Of a stretch of DNA of 64,000 nucleotides, positions 23,723-36,067 are shown one piece after another. Location: positions 39,246,001 through 39,310,000 of the forward strand of contig CM060731.1 in NCBI GenBank assembly GCA_030704615.1. Direction: 5' to 3'. The position numbers and the translations under genes were made by a program. Position 1 is the first letter of the stretch, and the number at the start of each line of letters is the position of its first letter. This DNA is from Takakia lepidozioides (lineage: Eukaryota; Streptophyta; Takakiopsida; Takakiales; Takakiaceae). The notes beneath the pieces are model-generated. The model saw nothing but the letters and a program-made list of their open reading frames with translations, was not told where the DNA came from and did not search any database.

Positions 23723-25004
23723 TTCGTTTTTTCTACTCTCAACCAATATTTTTACACTAGGAAAGAGTAAAATAAAGTTTGTGTAATGTCCAGTGAATTT
23801 ACAGAGCCTACTTAGAGAATTTACAGAGCCCATAGAGTGAAAGCCCATAGTGAAAGAGTATTATATGTTAAAGTCTTAAGAAAATCCTCCTATCTATGGT
23901 GTTAAAACACCATCTTCAGTTGTTGATGCAACTCCAATTAGTTGGTGGGAATTGGTACTTCATTTGGTAGGTATTCCACATACACACAGGTTCTATCAAA
24001 CTCAAATTTCTTTAAAGGGAGGTGCAAAAGCAAATGTGGTCTCTCTCATCTCAACTGTTATAAGTGCTCTCCATGGTATGTTGTGGGGAGAAATTCTGAT
24101 TCCTCGCAATTCTATTTTCCAAATTTGAAGCCGGTCTACGTACTATAATCCACCTCAAGAGACTAATCATTGATACGTAAAAAATATATAGAATAATATC
24201 ATAGTCATAGAAAAGGAAAGATCGACTAGGTGTTAGTCGAGGTGTTAATCATTAGTGTTAGACGAGGTGTTAGTCTCTTGAAGTGTCACACCCAAATCCA
24301 CTCATCTACGAATCAAATGTAGTTATAGCAGTAGCAGCTTGTGCAATGCAAGGCAACACAAATTGTTCCATAGTTTTCTTCAACAAATTAGAGAGATGTT
24401 CCTTCACAAGTTGCTTATTGGTGGGAAATACCACCTAACCACATTGACGCCTAATTAGGCGCCTCAACCATGGATTCTCTACTACAGACAAGGGCATGTA
24501 GTCCCTAGCAATCATGAGCACTAAATCCTCAATGAAACGGATTTGAGCAGGATTGTCCTTCCTGTAGGGCTTAGCAAATCCAAAAAATGAAGTGATGGCA
24601 GCTAGAATTACCGATTCTCACTTCTCCATAAGGGACCTTGTCAAAATGTTGATGTTGTGGGACTTCTGGCCACAAAGGTCTACTGTGGAGCATGGCACAG
24701 AGCTGGCACGAGTTTCTAAAAGATCCTTCTCAATGGTGGGACAAACGCAATCGCAAACTTTCTTAATTTACGATGTGAAGAAGTTTGTACATCCTGCAAA
24801 TGTGGGCTCTTGCTTTTAGTGTCATGATTTGGTACTTTTCCTGGTGTTTTCAAGGTACTTCGGAGGGTCGTCTTAGGAAGCCGAGTATAAATCTATGGCT
24901 GCTCAGCTGCACAGAAGCAGTCGGAGCTAGTGATAAGTAACAAATCTAGGCTGTGATTTCAGCTGCTAGAAGCAAGGCAAGGATCTATACATGATTTGTG
25001 GAGA

Positions 25005-25203
25005 GGCAGGGATAGCTGAAGGAGCAGGGATAGAGTGTTGGGTCCAGATTTATCCGAGAGGGCCGGATTTCAAGCACAGAATCACCTATGATTCCCTGTG
25101 GATTGATAGCTACAAGAAACCTGCATGGGTAGATGGTCAAATGGAATCAGCAGCAGCAGCCCGGCACAGTCGGTAAAATCAGGCGCCTCAACCATGACCA
25201 CAG
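25005..25203 (+). repeat. Tandem-duplicated leader, copy 1
   Basis: About 195 bases are repeated at 26680-26875 at roughly 88-90 % identity by eye. Shared landmarks are AGGGCCGGATTTCAAGCACA and GATAGCTACAAGAAACCTGC. Each copy leads into a PPR module beginning GHVRILCEAG, so a segment of about 1.67 kb is duplicated in tandem. Confidence 0.8.
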
Positions 25204-25248
25204 CTTCCAATTAAGACGACCACGGGAGGGAGTAACAATTTCTTTCCT

Positions 25249-26680
25249 GGTACTTCTGGGCATGTGAGGATACTATGTGAGGCAGGGCGACTGAAAGAGG
25301 ATCTACAGACTTTCAACCAAGGAGGCATTTCAGCAGATCCAGACACTTATGTCTGTCTCTTGCATAAGTGCATCAAGATGAAAGGCCTGGAAGCTGGAAA
25401 GCAGGTGCAAACTCACATTATTCAAAGTGGATTCACGCCAAATGTTTTTCTACTCAACACCCTTGTCAACATGTATGTTAAGTGCCGGAGCATCATGGAT
25501 GCTCACCAAGTGTTCAACAGAATGCCTCAACGATCTTTGATCATGTGGAATATAATGTTGGCAGGATTTACCAAGCAGGTATCAGCAAATGATGCGTGAA
25601 GGGGTGAAGCCCAACCACATCACGTTTGCTTGTGCTTGCAATGCGTGTGCAAGCCTGGCAGCCCTGGAAAAGGGCAAAGAGGTCCATGGTGACATCGTCA
25701 AAGCTGGAATTGTACAGATGTCATTCTGAACACTGCCCTGGTGGACATGTATGCCAAATGTTGGTGCATCAAGGATGCAAAGGCAGTTTTCAACAATATG
25801 GCTGAACGAGACGTGGTATCGTGGAGCGCGATGATTGCAGGGTATGCACAGCAGGGATGTGGGGTGGAGGCTTTGGAGACCTATGATCAAATGATGCCGG
25901 AAGGGGTTAAGCCCGACCACATCACGTTTGTTTCTGTTTGCAATGCGTGTGCAAGCCTGGCAGCTCTGGAAAAGGGCAAAGAGATCCATGGTGACATCAT
26001 CCAAGCTGGAATTGTACCAGGGGCGGGGATGGAGGCCTTGGAGACCTGTGAGCAAATGATGGGGGAAGGGGTGAAGTGCAACCACATCACGTTTGTGTGC
26101 GTTTGCAATGCTTGTGCCAGCCTGGCAGCCCTGGAAAAGGGCAAAGAGGTGCATGGTGACATCATCAAAGCTGGAATTGCACCAAATGTCATTCTGGACA
26201 CTGCCCTGGCGGACATGTATGCGAAATGTGGGTGCATTGAGGATGCAAAGGGAGTATTTGACAATATGGCTGAACAAAATGTGGTGTCGTGGAACACGAT
26301 GATCGCAGGATATGCCCGGCCTAGTTGTCATAGGGAGGTCCTGCAACTATTTGAAGGAATGCAAAAGAACGGCTTGAAGCCGGACAGTATCACCTTTATA
26401 TGTCTTCTCTCTGCATGCAGCCACACTGCCCTACTGAATGAAGGAAGACGCTACTTTTTCCCTGAGTCAAGATCATGGTGTCACTCCGACAGTAAAGCAC
26501 TTTTTTCGGCTGCATGGTGGACCTTCTTCAACGCGCGGGACAAGATGAGGCAGTGGACCTGGTGGATCCATGGTGACATTACCAAATGTCGTTCTGAACA
26601 CTGCCCTGATGAAAATACATGCCAAACATGGGAGCATTGAGGATGCAAAGGTAGTGTTCGACAATATGGCTGATAGGCGG
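25249..26680 (+). pseudogene. Pentatricopeptide repeat (PLS-class) pseudogene, copy A
   Basis: Intact members bind organelle RNA for editing or processing. The modules here read EAGKQVQTHIIQSGF, NTLVNMYVKC, NACASLAALEKGKEVHGDI, DMYAKCGCIEDAKGVF and GYAQQGCGVEALETYDQM. Breaks: a deletion near 25577 fuses KQ to YQQMM in another frame; one base is missing near 25710; an in-frame deletion at about 26020 joins AGIVPG directly to GMEALE, removing most of a module; and the frame collapses after 26470. At 26680 the repeat runs straight into the second leader copy, a sign of unequal recombination. Confidence 0.85.
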
Positions 26681-26875
26681 GGATAGCTGAAGGAGCACGG
26701 ATACAATGTGGGACCAGATTCATCCAAGAGGGCCGGATTTCAAGCACAAAATTACCTATGATTCCCTGTGGATCGATAGCTACAAGAAACCTGCATAGGT
26801 ACATGATCAATTGGATGCAGCAGTAGCTGCAGCACAGTTGATATAATCAGGTGCCTTGACCATGACCACAACTTC
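26680..26875 (+). repeat. Tandem-duplicated leader, copy 2
   Basis: Second copy of the segment at 25005-25203, abutting a truncated PPR module on its left. Confidence 0.8.
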
Positions 26876-26924
26876 CGAAAGAGGACCAAACAAGGGAGTC
26901 CAGAATGCCTCTTTTGGCACTTCT

Positions 26925-27685
26925 GGACATGTGAGGATACTATGTGAGGCAGGGCAACTGAAAAAGGCTTTACAGACTTTAAACCAAGGAGACATTTCAG
27001 CATATTCAAATACTTACATCTGTCTCTTGCATAAGTGCTTCAAGATGAAAGGCCTGGAAGTTGGAAAGCAGGTACACACTCATGTTATCCAAAGTGGAAT
27101 AAAAGCCAAACGTGTTTCTACATAACACCCTTGCCACCATGTATGTTAAGAGCGGAGCATAGTGGATGCTGGCCAAGTGTTCAAGAGAATGCCTCAACGA
27201 TGTTTGATCATGTGGAATATAATGATGACAGGATTTACCAAGCATGGGTGTGGTAGGTTTGCAATGCATCTGCAAGCCTAGCAGCACTGGAAAGGGGCAA
27301 AGAGGTCCCTGGTGACATCGTCAAAGCTGGAATCGTACCAGATGTCATTCTGAACACTTCCCTTGTGGACATGTATGCCAAATGTGGGTGCACCGAGGAT
27401 GCAAAGGGAGTGTCCAAAAATATGGCTGAACAAAATGTGGTGTCTTGGAGTGCCATGATTGCAGGATATACCCAGCATGGGTGTAGGATCGAGGCTTTCC
27501 AGACCTAGGAGCAAATAATGCAGGAAGGGATGAAGCCCAACCACATCAAAGTCCTTTGCATTTGCAATGAGTGTGCCAGCCTGGCAGCCCTGGAAAAGAG
27601 AAAAGAGGTCCATGGTGACATCATCAAAGCTGGAATTGTACCAGATGTCATTCTGAACACTACCCTGGGGGTCATGTATGTAACT
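26925..27685 (+). pseudogene. PPR pseudogene, copy B
   Basis: It starts GHVRILCEAGQLKKALQTL like copy A. It continues through KQVHTHVIQSG, a frameshift near 27118, module remnants to 27240 and EVPGDIVKAGIVPDVILNT, and ends at VILNTTLGVMY near 27680. There it is interrupted by about 1.27 kb of foreign sequence. Several stops occur (for example near 27120 and 27507). Confidence 0.8.
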
Positions 27686-28104
27686 TCAAATCCTACCTCA
27701 TGAGGGTAGCAACTACTTCTGAGAGCCTCTTCCACAGCAATTGCATTGTGAATATTTTCATACTGGATCAGCAATGTAGGAACATGTATGTAGCTGCAAG
27801 TGCATTTACGGGGTTTTAACAATCATGTGTGGTGAGCTGAAGGTGTGAATTTCTAGAAAAGTTGAGTAGATCATCTTGACAATCACCATGTCATTTAAGC
27901 TGCAGCTTCCATCTTTTCCATCCCTTTGTCACAGTTACTCTGAACTAGGTGGCCCTGCAACCTTTGGCTGAAGAGACTTCTTCACCTTCCAGTTGGATTC
28001 TTGGGGCAGAATGTGATTTTCTAGTATATTCACATATTTGGCTAGATTTGCATGTTATCTCACACTGGAAGGTTCGTCAATGAGTTATTTCAACTGCCTG
28101 CACT

Positions 28105-28617
28105 AACCATGACAAAACAGCATTGACCAAGGAAGTCAATGACTTGCAAATGTCCGGGACTCATGTCCTGCAGAAGGAAGCAAAGGAGTATTGGGGACTG
28201 GTGGAGGACCTGTTCCTGCTGCCGCAGGTTGTCGGTTCAGCTCTGTGGGTTGTGAAAGGGGAACCCCTTCATGTCATGTACCCTTGGAGTTAAGATGCTA
28301 CGATTGCTGCCCCATGTGTATGTACGATAGGCTCCGCACACCTCCCTTCAACCCATCCTTCGGTGATTATATATGTGCAAACCCAGCCATGGATTTTTAT
28401 TCCAAAGCTGGTGATATTGTGATTCCGGTGTTGGCATTGACTCTTGCAGCCATGATATATGTGCAGCAGAGATGGAAGGGTTTGCTTGTGGTACAAATGT
28501 ACAAACCCGAAGCTTGTACGATAGATTGCCTGCAATGAATTTGGAGACAGAGCTTGGCTCCAGCAACTTGTCACCTCGCAGAGTTTTGACCATTATTCAA
28601 GAGGACGAGGATTGACA
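28105..28617 (+). pseudogene. Captured C-terminal fragment of a DUF2921 (FLY1-like) membrane protein
   Basis: Three overlapping frames give EYWGLVEDLFLLPQVVG, then MLRLLPHVYV, then NPAMDFYSKAGDIVIPVLAL and IYVQQRWKG, and finally SPRRVLTIIQEDED with a stop at 28614-28616. This order matches the conserved C-terminal membrane region and tail of plant DUF2921 proteins, the family of the transmembrane E3 ligase FLYING SAUCER1. At least two frameshifts break it. It sits inside the insertion that splits the PPR sequence, so it was probably carried there by a mobile element or arrived as a retrocopy. The family call is from memory of the motif order. Confidence 0.55.
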
Positions 28618-28947
28618 GAAGGAACCCCGCCCACTATACAATTCTTTCAGTAAGTGTATAACAGGACAGGCACATGTACATGGAGTTTCGGGAGCATCCC
28701 CGTACCCTACAATTTGACGTGAAAAGACCTGTTTTCGGCCAACAGAAAAGAGTCCGCATTCTTTCTGGGGTTGGTCTTTCACTCCTGTCTCTCTTGGGCA
28801 GGCCACAACCAACTTCACCTTGTAATAGTGGTGTATAGTCAGTCTTCTATATTGGTTATGGCTGTGCTGGGTGATCTGCCAGAAGGAAGATTTTGGGCAG
28901 AAATGTCCAGTCATCAAATACATGGGTTTGGGATTGGTATTACCACA

Positions 28948-29885
28948 CATTTAGCTGCATCGAGGATGCAAAGGGAGTGTTACGTAATCTAGCCAAACGA
29001 GATGTTTGGTGTCGCAGGATATGGCCAGCATGGTTGTGATAAGGAGGCCCTGCAACTATTTGAGGAATGCCTTAAGTAGGGAAACTGCCCAACCAAAAGG
29101 AAGTTCCAACAGAGTAGAACCTCTGAATTGTTATTCAGATAATTGATCTAGATCATACCTCGGTGGAGCTGGGAGCTGAGCTGATGTCCTTGAATGGAGT
29201 CGACAAAATCATCATCTGAATTGTACTGGCTTGCAGGCTCCAGGGCAAGGTCTTGGGACGCGCCTTCTGACATTCTTGCATTGTGTTGTGCAGATAATCG
29301 CCGAGAAACTGCAGCCAAGTGTCCTGAAAGAGGTGGCTGACAACGTGAAGTACTTGGGGCAGTAGTGGGGGCAGGAGTTACCAACTGGGGATATGTCTCA
29401 ATCAATCTCTGTCTATAGGTACTCACTGCCGCTTGAAGCCTTTATATGTGTTCTCCCTACATGCAGCCAGGTTGGCCTACTGGATGAAGGAAAATGCTAC
29501 TTTGATTCCCTGAGTCACAATCATGGTGTCACTCCAACACTAAAGCTTTTTGGCTGCATGGTGAACCTTCTTGAACATGCGGGGCAATCGGATGAGGGAG
29601 AGGACCTCATTAATAAAATGCTAATCAGACCACATACTGTGGTGTGGAAGGCCTTGCTTGGTGACTGCAGAATCAATGGCAATGTGGAGATGGCTGTACA
29701 TGAGCAACATCTATTCTCCTTGGGATGAACAAGATGCTGCGACTTGTGTGTTGCTTTCAAACATGTATGCCGCAGCTGGCTCGTGGGATGATACTGCAAA
29801 GGTGAGAAAAACAATGAAGGTTGCCGTTACATTGAGGTTGGCAACAGGGTGCACAGCTTTGTTGTAGATGAGAATCTGCAAGACC
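28948..29885 (+). pseudogene. PPR pseudogene, copy C with E-type C-terminus
   Basis: It resumes with CIEDAKGVL at 28950. About 325 unrelated bases interrupt it at 29090-29415. It continues with VGLLDEGKCYFDSL, HNHGVTPTLKLFGCMVNLL, EDLINKMLIRPHTVVWKALLG, then after a frameshift CVLLSNMYAAAGSWDDTAKV and a trace of the E+ region (EVGNRVHSFVVDE). This is the canonical end of PLS PPR editing factors. There is no DYW domain. Not functional. Confidence 0.8.
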
Positions 29886-30392
29886 CCTGGGACACCTCTC
29901 TGTGTCATCAAGAATCTTCAGGTGTGTGGTCACCAAGTTCATCTCATAGATTGTTGGCCCAGCAATTGCGATACGGGATGCTAAGAAGATACATAGGTGC
30001 TATTTGACTGTGTCATGAGTTATAGTGATCTCTCCTGGTATTCTTGTTAGACAGGTGATCCAGTGCTTACAGTACTCAGTAAGAGTCTAGGCTGCCTAGA
30101 TATTAAACCATCAGCCATCAACCCCAGTGTCAGTGTTAGCTGGTAGCCCATGTTGGAGGCTTCGCCAAATTGTGTGCCCAACTGTGAGCATACAGATTGC
30201 TATGCCTAAATGGGTATAATCTGAACTCTTGAGCCTCTAGGGAAGGAATCGGGCTTGACAGGCACTGGTTGCACTAAATCAGTAAAAGAGGCCTTCCTTC
30301 TGACAGAAGCATAACCGCGTATTTTCAATTCTTCCTCACAGCGAGAGAGAGAGAGAGAGAGAGAGTAGGGCTCAGGTTAGGGTTCCCAAGTG
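29886..30392. other. Intergenic, no gene seen
   Basis: It holds a (GA)n tract at about 30343-30366. No coding sequence is recognised. Confidence 0.5.
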
Positions 30393-30885
30393 TTACCTCT
30401 TCTCCTGGGTTTCTTGCTTCGCTTCGTTGACAAAAGTCTCAGAGCACATCGCTCTTGCTCCTTCCCCCTCTGCTGTATCGTACCTAAACTTCACAAATGC
30501 ATGCACCCACAAAGTAGGGATGAGGAAAAATGGAAGAGAAGATTTTCTAAGCAATGCTGAACATACCACGTTATCATCGTACTCAATAACATCACATTCC
30601 TTTTTTACCATACTGCCAAGTACCTGACGTGCATCGTTCATGCTCCCGCATTCGGCATACATGTTAACAAGGGCAGTCGGACGGAAATCCAGCTTTGATA
30701 ATGTCTGGAAGGACCTCTTTCCTGTTTTTCAGGGCTGCCAGATTTGCGCACGCATTGAATACAAAAATGAACATGACATCATCTGGCGTCGCCCCTACCC
30801 CTAGCATTTGCTTGTACGTCTCAAAAGCCTCCATACCACACCCATCCGCATAGACACAACAGAAGGGACAAAACGACCTTAACAT
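30393..30885 (-). pseudogene. PPR fragment on the opposite strand
   Basis: Minus-strand frames read GCGMEAFETYKQMLGVGATPDDVMF, NACANLAALKNRKEV and, after a break, MYAECGSMNDARQVLGSM. These are one PLS triplet and the start of another. It is the same family as the plus-strand pseudogenes, in inverted orientation. Confidence 0.75.
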
Positions 30886-31524
30886 TCTCTCAGATTCAGA
30901 AGATTCACATGAGATAGGTGATGAGACTTATGAAGATGCCTCGTTCGCAATGCTATCTTGACATGCTACATCTCCATATGCCATCTCGGCATCAGTCTTC
31001 CCCTATAGAACAACTCTTTGAGCTTGATGAACACCCCCAAACTAGAACCCGATGCATGGAAGGTATGAAAGCTTTCATATGGTAGGTATGTAGGTTTAAA
31101 GTGTATAGTTTTAGTGGCTTGTGGGTGATTGACCCAAGTACGTGTGAGGCATGCGGGCGTCCACGTGAAGGGCCTCCCCCAACTTTTCGACACGCGAGGG
31201 GGAGAGGAGCTGAACAAGGCAGACGACAAATGCATTCGTAGTCTAAGGACAGCTGATTTTGAGGCAGGAAGTGTAATCAGCTCAGGGAACTCGGACGACA
31301 GTCGTAAGGAGTAGTCGTGATCAGCTGAGTCCCACTCATAGCCTGTATATCGTGGCGAGTTTGAAACTGGTTTTGTTGTCTATTCTTTACTTGTCTCATT
31401 GTCACCTACTCCCATTCAGTAGCTTGATCACACTTTCCGAGCTCAGCAGGCTTACTAGGACGAACCTGCATATTGTCGACCTGGACAGAATTAAGTTACA
31501 TTAATCTTTCGTTGGTTGAAAGCC
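30886..31524. other. 5' flank of the UGT gene
   Basis: No gene is recognised in these 640 bases. No clear TATA box could be singled out. Confidence 0.4.
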
Positions 31525-33773
31525 ATGTCGGCATGTGTGCCTTCTTCTCACAAGGAATCCAAACTGCATGTGGTGATTATCACAACCCCACTGTCTGGCC
31601 ACACTCTTCCCACCATCCATCTCGCACAGCAACTAGATGCCCGTGGTGTTATTGTAAGCATAATCAGTTCAGAGTGGCACATCGCACAATTACAAGCCGA
31701 AAGATTCAAACGTTCTGGAATGCATGACACGGGCATTAGACTGGTGGGCTTGGGGGACAAGCTACCAGAAGGGTCGGACGGAGTTGAAGCATGGTTCACC
31801 TTGGATGAGACACGGATAGACTTGTTGGGGGATGTTATAGAAAAGATGTCATCAGGAGATTCGGAGTTGCCTGCTCCTTCCTGTATAATCGCAGACATGT
31901 TCGCGGGATGGTCTCACGATGTGGCCGACAGGTTCAACATTCCAAAGCATTCTTTCTTTACGTCCCCCGCAGCCTGTCTGTCGTTTCTACTTCAGGTAGG
32001 TATACATGTAACTTTATATTTAAGGGCTCTCTCGTCCTCTTCCTCTTTCCCAATACCTTTATATCTCTTGAGCTTGTCCTGTGTATATAATGGTACATAG
32101 TGCAACGATGGGTGATCGGATCTGCTAATTCGGAGCCAAACTCTCCCGTTCTCGAAACATTCCACCTAGATAGATAGTTAATCTTGAGCTGTATCATATC
32201 TTCAGTAATTTTAATCGGACAGAACTTTGCATTTGGTGTAGGTGTCCACACTCGTATCTGAGGGGCTTGTACCTCCAGCGCCAAGTAACCAGAATGATCT
32301 GATCAGTATTCCTGGTATGCCCCCAATGCACCCTTTGGACCTCCTGCCTCCCGATCTACAACTTGAAAAATCACATGATAAATTCACCTTCCATGTGTAT
32401 CATGCGAAAAGAATGATGGAAGCTTCCTCGATACTTATCAACACTTTCGAAGAGATGGAAACCGCAGTCTTAGATGCACTTCGGAAAGAAGTGATTTGTA
32501 CAGAGAAAGTGAAGGTACTGATATTCACACCTTGAGTTTCAGGTCCATTGAGCTCTTAAGATCAGTACGTTTATTGTACAAGTGTCTAGCTTGATTTTGC
32601 AACATTTGATTTTAAGCAAAATTGTCGTGGCAGATTGGATGCGAGATTTTCAAGCAAATCAGAAGTGCACTAACCCTTTCAAAATTTCCACACATACAGG
32701 TGAGGAAAGTCATGCCGGTTGGTCCGTTACTTCTGGTAGAACAATCTGTCAAGCACGCCATCCAAAATGGTGCTATGAAGACCAAGCTTTGGTACGAGGA
32801 ATGGTTGGACACGCACCCTCGGTCGTCTGTTCTCTATATATCATATGGAAGCATGGCTTCAATCTCTGCCGAGCAGATTCGCGAACTAGCATTGGGTCTC
32901 GAGGCGAGCGAGCAAGCATTCTTGTGGGTCCTTCGACCACCCGGGGCACCTCCCACTCATGCATCGCAAGCAAAACAGCAGGTGTCCGAATTTCTCCCTG
33001 CAGGTGATTACACCGATCACACTATTTTAAAATGCGGGTACACAATCCGGGCATGGGGTTTGAAAGATGTTTGTTTTTCAGATTTTCACTAACACTTAAC
33101 AACGCGTGCCTTGTTGATTCATGAAGGATTTGAAAAACGAACACAGGGGCGGGGTCTAGTAGTGCCTGGCTGGGTTGCGCAGCTCCGAATTCTATCGCAT
33201 CCGTCGACAGGGGCCTTCCTCACGCACTGTGGATGGAATTCCATATTAGAAGATGTTTGCGCAGGCCATCCGATGCTCGCGTGGCCGATTCAGGGAGAGC
33301 AAAGGATGAACTGCAGGTAAAATTTCTTCTTCCCCAGCTAGAGCTGCAACTCTTTGAAATGGCGAGTCAGACGGTGGCAGAGACAACGCAACAGTGGAAA
33401 GTTTCGCATGTGTTATTCTCAAAACCCGTCAAGATAGCTAATGTATACTCAAAGGCATTAATCTGTTCTCCTAATGCGCGTGACTGAGTGGTACTTGGGT
33501 ATGTATATTATGCTCAATAGGTTCGTCGTCGACGAATTGAAGATAGCTGTGGAGTTTCATAAGTCAGAAGATGGGGTGGTGGAGAAGGAAGAAGTGGCGA
33601 GGGTGGTGCGTTTGGCCATGACAGGGGAAGCAAGCATGGCTATGCGAGAAAGGGCGGTGAAGCTGAAACATTCTGCACACACGGCTCTGGCGGAAGATGG
33701 TTCTTCCACGAAAAATTTGGAGGCATTCGTAGATGAGCTCAAATCTGGAATTCGTTTATCAAGATCTGTTTGA
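31525..33773 (+). CDS. UDP-dependent glycosyltransferase (GT1, UGT)
   Basis: Moves sugar from a UDP-sugar to a small acceptor such as a phenolic, terpenoid or hormone, in the cytosol. Exons 31525-31995, 32242-32514, 32700-33003, 33127-33316 and 33521-33773, all with GT-AG introns, join in frame to 496 residues, the standard UGT length. The N-terminal domain has the catalytic histidine in LSGHTLPT (His26). The C-terminal PSPG box (about 365-408) runs WVAQLRILSHPSTGAF, THCGWNS and ends GEQ, with the sugar-contacting residues present. The final Gln is more common in glucosyltransferases. The first ATG is at 31525; an in-frame TTG three codons earlier is not needed. Four introns is more than most angiosperm UGTs have. 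Acceptor unknown. Confidence 0.93.
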
Positions 33774-34926
33774 TTCCGCTGCAATTTTCTCCCGGATCAC
33801 TTCACATAAATAGATTTTCTTATGTATACATCGAGATATTCGTGTAGAAGACACTTGAGCGCCATCATATTGCTGTTGGGTGATCAGCCATAACAGAGTG
33901 GTTGGGTACGTGATGGATACGTCTACCCTAATGTTATATGTAGATACAGTAATTTGAGACATGATTGATGAGTCGTGAGAAGTTCCCCAGAAATAGACGA
34001 GGAATCTTGAGATTGATTAGCTTGAACATGAAGAGGTATCTGACTTTCTCTAACTTGATTATGGCCTTGCAGCATGGTATCTAGAGTGGAAGTAGACTAG
34101 ATGGGAAGAATGTATCTGAGCATGAGCACTGCAAGATGTTTTCCAATGAACATAACTGGATATCTGGATTCTGACACATGATAGAGTTTCGGAAATAAAT
34201 GGTCCCTAAGAGGTTCAACTTAGCAAAAGAGGATCGTGCAATGATTGTAGAAAACTGAAGTACCGGGAGTCCGCGAGATTGAGGCTTATTAAAGTTTACT
34301 TGCAGGAAGTCACGCTGCACGGTGTAGGGCTTATGATGCTTTGAGATTCTGTTTGGAGAACAATTGGATGACCAGCTGGAAGACCTTCAATCCCAACTTG
34401 GCAAGGACAAGTGCTGCAAACCCACACACTAACGAGATGGAATTATAGCAGACCTGCCCCTTTCTTTCACCTCATTCCGCTTCTTCATTTGCATCTTGCA
34501 ACCTAGACTTGCCCAGCTGTACCCTTGTCCTACGTGCACCACTACTTGAAGAGATCGAAGGTCTTAGACCTCAAATTGGAGTACCGGGAACTTTCCAAGG
34601 AAACATTACAGCTCCCCACCATAAATGATTTTCCAACTTGCTTCTGTCCCCCACAAAGACATATATAAACATTTCTCTTGCAAGCGCAAAGCGGAGAACT
34701 AATGTGCACACCATTTGGGGGACATTGAAAGACTTGAAACTGCTGCGTGTCCGTCTGTAGAACTTGCAAGACAGTACAATTGGAGCCACTGCTGAATGCA
34801 TAAGATCATTGGTCGAAAACTAACATATAGTAGTCTACTAATCCCTGCTCTGCCAGAGTGTTACTAGGCATTATGTGACCCTGTCTTCTTGTCATGTTTG
34901 AGTACCTATTCTGCGCTTCAACACAG
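33774..34926. other. Intergenic, no gene seen
   Basis: Downstream of the UGT. I searched both strands for the SAM-binding N-terminal part (a DLGSGTG-type motif) of the methyltransferase remnant that follows and did not find it. Confidence 0.4.
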
Positions 34927-35907
34927 GTTCAGAAATGGCTACACCCCATTAAACAAGTGCAGGATATCACTTTCATCTGTGGAGACTTTCTGCAGGTACA
35001 GTCTCCACTATTCATAATGCTCAGAAGCATTTCTTCAGGCATAGCCAATGTAAGTCCACAGTGCTTGTGTGATCATCTCCACCACAGTATCTAACACCAA
35101 TGTATCCAAAGAGTACTCTCAAGGCAGCCAGACCCACCCTTGCTCTTCATAATCAGCCTCTACTACAGGTAACCCGAAGGAGGTCAACAGCAAAAACAAG
35201 GTCTTTGTGCACCTATTGTATTCAGTAATGTGCTTGCCTAACCAGCTGTCTAAAGGAGAAGTAACACTTCTGGGTTGATGGTAGTTGTATTGATACTATC
35301 TTATAAGATCATCAACTGTGCTCTGAAATATATCACTCTGCTCCTGTCTCTGAAACGCAGGTTGACTGGTCAGATGCAGATGTCGTGTTCACAAATGCTA
35401 CTTGTTTTGGGGACCACTTTTCCCCAATCTTTCTCACCTCCATTTATTGCACTTCTGCCATTCACTAAACCTGCTCTCATGTCTTCCCTCCAAGTGAAAT
35501 GCCTGTCATTGACTCTCTATCTTCTACACTCTATCCAAGCTGTTGCAAGCACTACCAAGAGATATTTAATGCTAGTTATCAATGTTGTCTAGCATGACAA
35601 GCATAGAAATCACTAAACCTCGCAAGAAAACCAACTATTGCCTCCGGCATCTCTCTCTACTCAGAAACGAGCTACAGACATTCTGAAGAAAGGATCCATT
35701 GTCATCTCAGTTACCCACAGCTTTGAGAACATCCATGCCTGGGAACTATTAGATCGGAGGGAGTGGCGGATGAGCTGGGCCTCAGCAGTGGTGTCAGTAC
35801 ACCGAAAAGAGGCGACATCCCAAACCCTCTTCGTGAGAAGGAACACGTCTGAGTTTTCTTTTCCATACAGCTATGCACTATACTTTCCAACTATGAAAGC
35901 TATGTAG
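34927..35907 (+). pseudogene. DOT1/SAM-methyltransferase-like gene remnant
   Basis: Three exon-like pieces. 34927-34995 reads VQKWLHPIKQVQDITFICGDFLQ in part. A piece from 35361 has DWSDADVVFTNATCFGD. A piece from 35665 has LKKGSIVISVTHSFENIHAWELLD and MSWASAVVSVHRKE, ending at 35907. The order GDF, DWSDADVVF.N.TCF, LK.GS.VI, MSWA..VV..HRK matches the C-terminal half of DOT1-fold plant methyltransferases. The first two pieces have proper GT and AG borders and join in phase. The N-terminal SAM-binding part was not found, and the second piece runs into a stop without a clear donor. It is therefore most likely a truncated copy. Confidence 0.5.
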
Positions 35908-36067
35908 TAGAAAGTTTACTGTCTAATTTCCAACACCTCTTCATCTCATTTACTTCTTTCCAAGTTGCTTTTCAAACTCCTTCCTTACCACTCAAACTGC
36001 CCCTCCACGCACGAGGGTGCAACATGCTATGCACTCCGCTGGCATATGTGTCTGACAAGAAAAGCTC

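Larger units (their letters stand above)
22544..25004. other. Intergenic, repeats only
   Basis: About 2.4 kb without a recognisable gene. It contains second copies of the two dispersed repeats, a pentanucleotide microsatellite and a possible SINE remnant near 22690-22815. Short open frames (22848-23075, 24592-24819) match nothing I know. Confidence 0.45.

Noticed and set aside
25582-26346. Minus-strand open frame of 254 residues with internal repeats
   Set aside because: Antisense of the PPR modules; its repetition mirrors the PPR repeats.
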